Assembly: GCA_043769005.1 (NCBI GenBank)
Contig: JAYVJV010000053.1
Coordinates: 1 to 25,948, forward strand
From: JAAFIP01 sp043769005
Lineage (GTDB): Bacteria; Pseudomonadota; Gammaproteobacteria; Burkholderiales; Burkholderiaceae_C
DNA: 25,948 nt
Direction: 5' to 3'
A program made the translations under genes and the position numbers. A model generated the notes under the pieces. It made no database searches, had not been told where the DNA came from, and was given only the letters and a program-made list of their open reading frames with translations. Each line of letters opens with the position of its first letter. Positions within the stretch are counted from its first letter, which is position 1. Of this stretch, positions 20,398 through 25,948 are shown piece by piece.

Positions 20398-21789
20398 ATG
20401 ACACGACAGTACTTTGGCACCGACGGCATTCGCGGCACCGTGGGCGCAGCCCCCATTACCCCCGATTTCGTTTTGAAACTGGCCCACGCCGTAGGTCGCG
20501 TGTTGCGCCAAACCGAGGCCAAGCCCACGGTGATGATCGGCAAAGACACCCGCATCAGCGGCTACATGTTGGAGAGCGCGCTGGAGAGCGGCTTTAACTC
20601 CGCCGGGGTAGACGTAGTGCTGCTGGGCCCCCTGCCCACCCCCGGCGTGGCCTACCTCACCCGTGCCATGCGCGCCAGCCTGGGTGTGGTCATCAGCGCC
20701 AGCCACAACCCGTTTGAAGACAACGGTATCAAGTTCTTCAGCGCCCAGGGCACCAAGCTGCCCGATGCCTGGGAGCTGGCAGTGGAGGCCATGCTAGAGC
20801 AGCCCCCCGTGTGGGCCAGCTCTGTAGACCTGGGCAAAACGACCCGGCTGAAAGACGCAGCGGGCCGCTACATTGAATTTGCCAAGAGTACTTTTGCCAC
20901 AGACCTTACCCTCAAGGGCCTGAAAATCGTGGTCGATGGCGCGCACGGCGCGGCCTACCACATAGGCCCCAAAGTCTTCCACGAGCTGGGTGCCGAAGTC
21001 GTCTACATCGGTTGCGCGCCGGATGGCTTGAACATCAACAAAGACGTGGGTGCCACGCACCCCGAAGCATTGATCCAGGCCGTCAAAGAGCACCAGGCCC
21101 ACTACGGCATTGCGCTGGACGGCGATGCCGACCGACTGCAGTTTGTCGACAGCACAGGCCGCCTGTTCAACGGCGACGAAGTGCTGTACATGATGGTCTG
21201 CGAGCGCCTGGATCGGGGCGAGAAAGTACCCGGCGAAGCGCAACGCAGCCACGCCGTACCCGGCGAAGCGCAACGCAACCACGCCGTGCCCGGCGTGGTG
21301 GGCACCCTCATGACCAACATGGCCGTAGAGCTGGCCCTGAAGGCGCGCGGCGTAGACCTGGTGCGCGCCAAGGTAGGCGACCGCTACGTGCTGGAAGAGC
21401 TGGAAAAGCGCGGCTGGCTGCTGGGCGGCGAAGGCTCCGGCCACCTGCTGGCGCTGGACAAACACTCTACCGGCGACGGCATCATCAGCGCCCTGCAAGT
21501 GCTGCAAGCGGTGCAGCGCAGCGGTAAAACCTTTGCCCAAATTTTGAACGGCCTGACCCTTTTCCCCCAGGTGCTGCTCAACGTGCGCCTGCAACCCGGC
21601 CAGGTGTGGAAAAGCCCGCAACTTGACGCGATGGTCAAAACCGTAGAAGCCGAGCTAGGCAACACCGGCCGCGTCCTCATCCGCGCAAGCGGCACCGAGC
21701 CCTTGGTGCGCGTGATGGTGGAGGCGCGCGATGCCGTGCAGGCGAAGGCCTGCGCGCAGCGGATGGTGGATGTGATTGCTTTAAAATAA
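20398..21789 (+). CDS. glmM: Phosphoglucosamine mutase with a 20-residue duplicated insert
   Basis: Interconverts glucosamine-6-phosphate and glucosamine-1-phosphate for UDP-GlcNAc, peptidoglycan and lipopolysaccharide synthesis. The 463-residue product starts RQYFGTDGIRGTVG. It has the phosphoserine loop VVISASHNPFEDNG with S102, the metal loop DGDADR (241-246) and the C-terminal RASGTEPLVRVMVEA. Typical GlmM is about 445 residues. The extra length is two copies of VPGEAQR(S/N)HA at residues 277-296, placed before VPGVVGTLMTNMAVE, where relatives have a single VPG. Active-site motifs are intact, so the insert is probably tolerated in a surface loop. AAAAGGT lies upstream of the ATG. Likely cotranscribed with folP through the repeat-containing spacer. 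Confidence 0.95.
   Translation: MTRQYFGTDGIRGTVGAAPITPDFVLKLAHAVGRVLRQTEAKPTVMIGKDTRISGYMLESALESGFNSAGVDVVLLGPLPTPGVAYLTRAMRASLGVVISASHNPFEDNGIKFFSAQGTKLPDAWELAVEAMLEQPPVWASSVDLGKTTRLKDAAGRYIEFAKSTFATDLTLKGLKIVVDGAHGAAYHIGPKVFHELGAEVVYIGCAPDGLNINKDVGATHPEALIQAVKEHQAHYGIALDGDADRLQFVDSTGRLFNGDEVLYMMVCERLDRGEKVPGEAQRSHAVPGEAQRNHAVPGVVGTLMTNMAVELALKARGVDLVRAKVGDRYVLEELEKRGWLLGGEGSGHLLALDKHSTGDGIISALQVLQAVQRSGKTFAQILNGLTLFPQVLLNVRLQPGQVWKSPQLDAMVKTVEAELGNTGRVLIRASGTEPLVRVMVEARDAVQAKACAQRMVDVIALK
21226..21294 (+). repeat. 30-bp in-frame tandem duplication in glmM
   Basis: Units 21226-21255 and 21256-21285 differ at one base (AGC/AAC), and a partial third unit GTGCCCGGC (21286-21294) follows. Each full unit begins GTACCCGGCGAAGCGCAACG. 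Confidence 0.93.
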
Positions 21790-21795
21790 ACAGGT

Positions 21796-21839
21796 TATAG
21801 TCGAAATTAAATTGACTTAATAAGTTAATTTAGACTATA
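21796..21839. promoter_or_regulatory. Large AT-rich inverted repeat upstream of the DUF4143 ATPase gene
   Basis: Outer arms TATAGTCGAAATTAA (21796-21810) and TTAATTTAGACTATA (21825-21839) match at 14 of 15 positions. A second, nested palindrome AAATT-ACTTA / TAAGT-AATTT is centred on 21820. It is followed by TAGTCAT/ATGACT-type half sites (21839-21858). It lies 31 bp before the ATPase ATG and is the most AT-rich stretch around. It may be an operator, and could also act as a glmM terminator structure, though it lacks a GC stem. Confidence 0.6.
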
Positions 21840-21869
21840 GTCATGTATAAATGACTGTAGAGGTTCGCC

Positions 21870-23069
21870 ATGATTCGCCGCTCTATCTACCTTGACCCCT
21901 TGCTTGCGCTGCTGGGCACGCCGCAAATCAAAGTGATTACCGGCATGCGCCGGGTGGGTAAAAGCGCGCTGATGCTGCAACTGCTAGCCCAGCTGCGTGC
22001 GCGTGGTGTTGCAGGCAGGCAGATTTGCAGCATCGACAAAGAAGACCTGGCGTTCGACGCGATGGCCAGCTATGCAGACCTTGCTCACTACGTCGATGGT
22101 TATTTTGCCAAGGCAAAAGCGGGCAAAAAGTACCTGCTGGTAGATGAAGTGCAAGACATCACAGAGTGGGAAAAAGCCATTCGCCACTACGCCAAACGCA
22201 AAGACCTGGAGGTGTTTGTCACCGGGTCTAACTCCACCATGCTCTCGTCCGAGTTGTCCACCTATTTAGCGGGGCGGTATGTGGAGATCAAGGTGTACCC
22301 GCTGTGCTACCGCGAGTTTTTGCAGTTTCGACCAGGCGGTGATTTTGCTGAGTTCAGCCGCATGGGTGGTTTGCCGGGCGTAGTGACTTTGCCCAATGAA
22401 CTTGCGCGGCTCAGTGCCCTGGAGGGCATTTTGCATACGGTGCTATTCAAAGATGTGATTGGCCGCTACCAAGTGCGCAATGGTGCACTGCTGGCCGATG
22501 TGCTCAAGTTCATCAGTGCCAACATTGGCTGTCCAACGTCCACCAAAAAAATAGCCGATTATTTAAAAAAAGAGCGTATCTCACTGGCCTTTGAAACCGT
22601 ACGCGACTACCTGCTGCACTTTGAGCAAGCCAACCTGATTGCCTGCGTGGGCTGGCAAGATGCCATAGGCAAACGCAGTATGGACTTGAACGCCAAGTAC
22701 TATTTCACCGACATTGGGGTGCGTAACCGTTTGAGCGGCATGCGTGACGAACACCGCGGCCAGGTGCTGGAAAACATCGTCTATAACGAGCTATTGGTGC
22801 GCGGTTACAGCATAAGCATCGTGCGCGTCGGCGCGATGGAAGTAGACTTTATGGCCGAACGCGTCACAGCAAAAGACGCAGAAAAAATCTACATCCAGGT
22901 ATGCTACTTGCTGGCCAGCGAAGACACGGTGCAACGCGAGTTCAAACCGCTGCTCGCCATCCCCGATGCTTACCCCAAAATGGTGCTGTCCATGGACACC
23001 TACTGGGGCGGCGACCACCACGGTGTGCGCCGGTTGAATTTGGTCGAGTGGTTGACTGGTGCCGACTAG
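21870..23069 (+). CDS. AAA-family ATPase with a DUF4143 domain
   Basis: A 399-residue protein of the widespread AAA_14/DUF4143 ATPase family, whose biological role is not established. Walker A is GMRRVGKS at residues 25-32; Walker B is YLLVDEVQD near 89-97; a sensor-like FVTGSNSTMLSSELSTYLAGRY follows. The C-terminal DUF4143 part includes YYFTDIGVRNRL and a nuclease-like fold core, VLENIVYNELLVRGY then VDFMAERV. These genes occur sporadically and are often horizontally spread. GTAGAGG gives a good ribosome binding site. It sits behind a large palindrome, and its stop overlaps that of the convergent permease gene (CTAG). Confidence 0.9.
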   Translation: MIRRSIYLDPLLALLGTPQIKVITGMRRVGKSALMLQLLAQLRARGVAGRQICSIDKEDLAFDAMASYADLAHYVDGYFAKAKAGKKYLLVDEVQDITEWEKAIRHYAKRKDLEVFVTGSNSTMLSSELSTYLAGRYVEIKVYPLCYREFLQFRPGGDFAEFSRMGGLPGVVTLPNELARLSALEGILHTVLFKDVIGRYQVRNGALLADVLKFISANIGCPTSTKKIADYLKKERISLAFETVRDYLLHFEQANLIACVGWQDAIGKRSMDLNAKYYFTDIGVRNRLSGMRDEHRGQVLENIVYNELLVRGYSISIVRVGAMEVDFMAERVTAKDAEKIYIQVCYLLASEDTVQREFKPLLAIPDAYPKMVLSMDTYWGGDHHGVRRLNLVEWLTGAD

Positions 23070-24418
23070 TTATTGCGCATGTACCGCAATAGTCGTTCGC
23101 GTGTCCATAAGCGATTTGACAAAAAAACCATCGTTGCGGTAGCCAGGAGCATGCTTATAAAATAGGCTGGGCCTACAGAAAACATGTGGTTGGTTTGCGT
23201 AGAAAAACCATGTGCGGCAAAAATTAAGCCTGCAAAAAGAAACGCTAGACCAATCAAAACAGAATTGGCACGGGGTATCGTCGATACGGCACTAACCATA
23301 ATGGCTAAGCTGCATGCAAACATGAGCTGTACTGGTACTGCACGGTATTGCCATGCGGTATTCAGCATTTTCGCAAATGAAACGTCAAACGCGCACCATG
23401 CTAGCAGCGCCCAAATACAAGCGCCTAGTAAAAGATAGTAGAAACTCAGCGCAATACTGCTGCTAAAAATATGCCAGCCCAGTGTGCGCGCATGCAAACA
23501 CCCAGGGGCTAGTAGTTTTCGCCAATGCAGGTCTTTGAACATCAAATTACTACAGAAGAGCGACGCAACCATTGCCAAACCTGCAATATGGTAGATGCTG
23601 ATGTCAGCGCCCCAACTGTTATTTGAAAATATTGAAAGCGTGTACATACTCAAATATTGCGTACTGAGCATGGAAACTAACCGGTTTATGAAAGATTGGT
23701 CTTCAGATTTTTTCCGAAAACTAAAAGCCAAATTGGTATAGCGATTCGTGTAGGCAGATAGCTGTGCCACTAGTCCGTGTTTGGGTTGTTGCTGCGCTAC
23801 TGATGCAAGAGCAGGCTGCGCCTTCCATTTCTGAGCGCTGATGTACAGCGTGATGGGCCAGATAAAAATTAACCAAGATGGTAGCTGCACGGCAAAGTCC
23901 AATACATTGGGATACCCCTTCCATGCCATTAAAGGGATCATTAAGAATGCTGCGATATATAGAAACGTTCTCCACACTTGCACCACGACATGCTTGCTAG
24001 GCAATGCGGTCAGTATGCTGATTGATAAAACAATTGAAAATAGAGTGATGACGGCAACTGATTTCCAGGCATAGTTGGCGCTTAGCAGCAGTACTGTGCC
24101 GGCTACACAAAAAACTAGCCAAACGACTACTGCATGGATTAGTACGGTACGCAGATAGACTTTTCCCAAGCTTTGCGGCGTGCGAAGCTTGCGAAGCACG
24201 ACTGATCCCGCAGCTACAGCCTTGGATATTTCAGCGCCCACAGTACCCAATCTGAGACTTGCAAACAAGAGCCAAAAATGTAAAGCACCGGTACTGACTG
24301 CCCCCATCGCCGCTAAATAGACCAGCAGTAACCAAGTGGAGCCCAATGCAAAATATATTGTCATCAGCCAGTCAGTACTCATGTCTGGTCTATAGATAAA
24401 AGCTTTCGTGTAGGTCAT
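23066..24418 (-). CDS. ABC transporter membrane protein of the YtrA-type operon
   Basis: A 450-residue polytopic membrane protein with around ten hydrophobic helices (for example WLLLVYLAAMGAVSTGALHFW, VVWLVFCVAGTVLLLSA, LIFIWPITLYISA). There is a polar cytoplasmic loop in the middle (about residues 195-235). It has no family motif I can name, but its position makes it the permease partner of the adjacent ATPase: its ATG overlaps the ATPase stop by 4 bases (24415-24418). By analogy with ABC-2-type systems next to YtrA regulators it may export, or protect against, a cell-envelope-active compound; the substrate is unknown. Confidence 0.8.
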   Translation of the reverse strand: MTYTKAFIYRPDMSTDWLMTIYFALGSTWLLLVYLAAMGAVSTGALHFWLLFASLRLGTVGAEISKAVAAGSVVLRKLRTPQSLGKVYLRTVLIHAVVVWLVFCVAGTVLLLSANYAWKSVAVITLFSIVLSISILTALPSKHVVVQVWRTFLYIAAFLMIPLMAWKGYPNVLDFAVQLPSWLIFIWPITLYISAQKWKAQPALASVAQQQPKHGLVAQLSAYTNRYTNLAFSFRKKSEDQSFINRLVSMLSTQYLSMYTLSIFSNNSWGADISIYHIAGLAMVASLFCSNLMFKDLHWRKLLAPGCLHARTLGWHIFSSSIALSFYYLLLGACIWALLAWCAFDVSFAKMLNTAWQYRAVPVQLMFACSLAIMVSAVSTIPRANSVLIGLAFLFAGLIFAAHGFSTQTNHMFSVGPAYFISMLLATATMVFLSNRLWTRERLLRYMRNN

Positions 24419-25278
24419 GCGTTAAGCTCCACAAAAAGTTCATTGAGCGATAAGCGGCGGCCTGCGTCGATAAAATGTGGTAGTTTGCGGGTATCAACAA
24501 TCGACAATTTTCTCAGCGGGTTGTTGCACACTAGGCCAGTCTGACTCCCTGCCACCTCAGCAGAGTTGACTTGTCTAAAGTGTTCCAGCATGGCATCCCA
24601 TGCATCAAACAGTTGTAAACGACCATTGCGGATAAAAGCAACATGTGAGACTACGCGCTCTAAATCAGTGAGTAGGTGGCTAGAAATGACAATAGTGCGA
24701 GCTGCGTTCAGGCTGGTGTCTTCAGCCTCTTCAACAGCACGGTCTACAAACAGCGTGCGCATAAATTCGCTGCGGGTGATGGGGTCTAAATTGGACACCG
24801 GTTCATCCAGCAGCAGCACATCGGGGTCATGGCCCAGTGCCAGTACCACAGCGAGTTTTTGTTGGTCGCCAGCAGACAAGTTTTTAACTTTAATCTCCAA
24901 AGGTAAATCCAAACGGTGCGCTAAGTCTACGCAACGTTGCTCGCTCCAGCGCGGGTAGGCTTGTCCAATGGCCCTGAGCATTTCTAGAACCTCCATCCAT
25001 TCAAATAAATCAGGCGTTTGTGCCACATAGCCTAAACGCTCCAGCGTGCTGTCGGGAAAATTTTGGCAGGAATAGCCCAGCAGTTGGCATGTGCCTTGGG
25101 TGGGCACAGCCAAGCCGGCCATGCAGCGCAGCAAAGATGACTTGCCAGCGCCATTGCGCCCTACCAAACCAACTACTGCACCCGCTGGTATGGTCAAGGT
25201 GATGCTGTCCAAAATAGAGACATCTTTGGCCGATAGGCTTAAAGTCTTGATTTCTATGACGGTGTTATTCGGGTTCAT
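24415..25278 (-). CDS. ABC transporter ATP-binding protein
   Basis: A 287-residue ATPase subunit with Walker A GRNGAGKSS (40-48), the Q-loop at YVAQTPDLFEW, signature LSAGDQQ near 135, Walker B VLLLDEP near 157, a D-loop (SNLDP) and the switch His in VISSHLL. The signature has D in place of the more common G in LSGGQ. The region after about residue 220 is a C-terminal extension typical of ABC-2-type exporters. The ATG at 25278 lies 14 bases inside the upstream gntR gene, and its own stop overlaps the permease start, so all three genes are translationally coupled. Confidence 0.93.
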   Translation of the reverse strand: MNPNNTVIEIKTLSLSAKDVSILDSITLTIPAGAVVGLVGRNGAGKSSLLRCMAGLAVPTQGTCQLLGYSCQNFPDSTLERLGYVAQTPDLFEWMEVLEMLRAIGQAYPRWSEQRCVDLAHRLDLPLEIKVKNLSAGDQQKLAVVLALGHDPDVLLLDEPVSNLDPITRSEFMRTLFVDRAVEEAEDTSLNAARTIVISSHLLTDLERVVSHVAFIRNGRLQLFDAWDAMLEHFRQVNSAEVAGSQTGLVCNNPLRKLSIVDTRKLPHFIDAGRRLSLNELFVELNA

Positions 25279-25663
25279 GGAGGTCCTTCATGGTGTGTTT
25301 GTCTAGGCAGGTTTGGAATGCAGTGAGCGCTTGCAGGTCGTTCAGCCCGAGTTGCCTGGCAACTTGGGCCGCCGACTCCAGCGCGGGCAAAAGAAGGCTC
25401 ACATTGTCTTGGCGTGATTTGTTTTTGGTTTTGGCAATCACCATGCCGATACCTCGGCGCCGCTCAAGTAAACCCTCTGTTTCTAAAATACTGTAGGCTT
25501 TGCTGACCGTCATGGGGTTAATGGCATGCTCTAGCGCTACTGCACGCACAGAGGGCAGATCGTCTCCTGTTTGCACTTGCCCACCAACCACCATTCGGCG
25601 CACCTGTTCCACGATTTGCTTGTAAATCGGATTGGGCGCGTTGGGGAAGATGTCAAATTTCAT
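25265..25663 (-). CDS. GntR-family regulator, YtrA subfamily
   Basis: A 132-residue repressor-type protein. The N-terminal winged HTH (about residues 12-78) includes PIYKQIVEQVRRMVVGG, DDLPSVRAVALEHAINPMTVSKAY and LETEGLLERRRGIGMVI. The C-terminal part is short (about 50 residues), as in the YtrA subfamily, which lacks a large effector domain. YtrA-type regulators usually control the ABC operon they head, often in response to envelope-targeting antibiotics. An inverted repeat 11-32 bases before its ATG is a likely autoregulatory operator. Confidence 0.93.
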   Translation of the reverse strand: MKFDIFPNAPNPIYKQIVEQVRRMVVGGQVQTGDDLPSVRAVALEHAINPMTVSKAYSILETEGLLERRRGIGMVIAKTKNKSRQDNVSLLLPALESAAQVARQLGLNDLQALTAFQTCLDKHTMKDLHEPE

Positions 25664-25673
25664 GGTGATTTAT

Positions 25674-25695
25674 GTGTATTGCAGTAATAATACAC
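25674..25695 (-). promoter_or_regulatory. Putative operator of the gntR-ABC operon
   Basis: GTGTATT (25674-25680) and AATACAC (25689-25695) form a perfect 7-bp inverted repeat with an 8-base spacer just upstream of the GntR start. GT...AC-ended dyads are typical of GntR operators. Assignment is by position and symmetry. Confidence 0.6.
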
Positions 25696-25825
25696 TAGTT
25701 CACGTCAACTGCAAAATATTTTTGTCAAGCGTTTTTTCTCCCACGCGATCGGAGTCGGTGTCTTGTGCTGACTAGCCGTACTCTAAAATAATGCCAACAC
25801 AACACTTCGTCCAATAAGACACGCC

Positions 25826-25948
25826 ATGAAAATCGAAAAAAACACCGCCGTCACCATGCAATTCAAACTCACCGAAGCCAATGGCAAAGTGATTGAAAAC
25901 AGCGGCAAGCCTGCCGTGTATCTGCACGGGGGCTATGGCAACACGCTG
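25826..25948 (+). CDS. SlyD-like FKBP-type peptidyl-prolyl isomerase (5' part)
   Basis: The first 41 residues are visible; the gene runs off the window end. MKIEKNTAVTMQFKLTEANG, then KVIENSGKPAVYLHGGYGNTL, fits the SlyD/FKBP start, in which the YLHGG-G segment forms part of the isomerase site. SlyD-type proteins are cytoplasmic folding helpers. Whether the insert-in-flap domain and the His-rich metal-binding tail of E. coli SlyD are present cannot be seen. It is divergent from the gntR operon, with a TAAAAT (25784-25789) as a possible -10. Confidence 0.85.
   Translation, partial: MKIEKNTAVTMQFKLTEANGKVIENSGKPAVYLHGGYGNTL

Noticed and set aside
21870..25663. DUF4143 ATPase plus ABC operon as a combined defence island
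   Set aside because: The two units are convergent, no known defence effector (nuclease pair, methylase, toxin) is present, and the ABC operon has its own GntR regulator; nothing ties them together.

Overview
The window looks like a chromosomal segment of a betaproteobacterium of the order Burkholderiales, most likely family Comamonadaceae (Rhodoferax-like). This rests on protein style and content: the small Trp-rich protein family, a Bug-type solute receptor, a MatB malonyl-CoA ligase, a DUF1800/DUF1501 pair, FNR-box-driven universal stress proteins, and folP next to glmM. The genus is inferred, not demonstrated.

Layout. (1) 1-2252: lysC (aspartokinase), a bidirectional terminator, a convergent periplasmic cytochrome c and a small Trp-rich membrane protein. 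(2) 2253-3487: an accessory island. A single gene cassette with a recognisable integron attC site lies between two diverged inverted copies of a ~110-bp sequence, with no integrase in view. (3) 3488-7476: ilvD, a YidB/DUF937-OmpA fusion protein and lgt. (4) 7747-11478: a Bug receptor, malonyl-CoA ligase, an SMR efflux protein and a methyltransferase. (5) 11483-17873: an oxygen/stress locus with three intact universal stress protein genes, a fourth that is a pseudogene, three perfect FNR boxes at the same distance from their genes, a DUF1501/DUF1800 pair and a frameshifted FNR-type regulator. (6) 18065-21789: an EamA transporter, divergent from a run of gamma-glutamylcyclotransferase, folP and glmM. 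(7) 21870-25663: a DUF4143 ATPase behind a large AT-rich palindrome, then a compact GntR(YtrA-type)-ABC ATPase-permease operon with its own putative operator. (8) The window ends inside a SlyD-like prolyl isomerase gene.

Two things stand out. First, a ~55-bp dispersed repeat (core AGCTGCTTACGC) occurs seven times. Three copies lie inside open reading frames (matB, the EamA gene, folP). In folP and the EamA gene it is read in the same frame and gives the same peptide, ELLT-x-YFIGL, in two unrelated proteins. This recalls protein-invading palindromic elements of Rickettsia but is a different sequence. Second, the solitary cassette at 2639-3148 has ends that would rebuild a perfect attC site on circularisation.

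The oxygen/stress locus appears to be decaying: the FNR-type regulator has a one-base frameshift, and the adjacent usp gene carries a frameshift and an internal deletion, while the FNR boxes are intact. glmM carries an in-frame 30-bp tandem duplication that the standard enzyme lacks.
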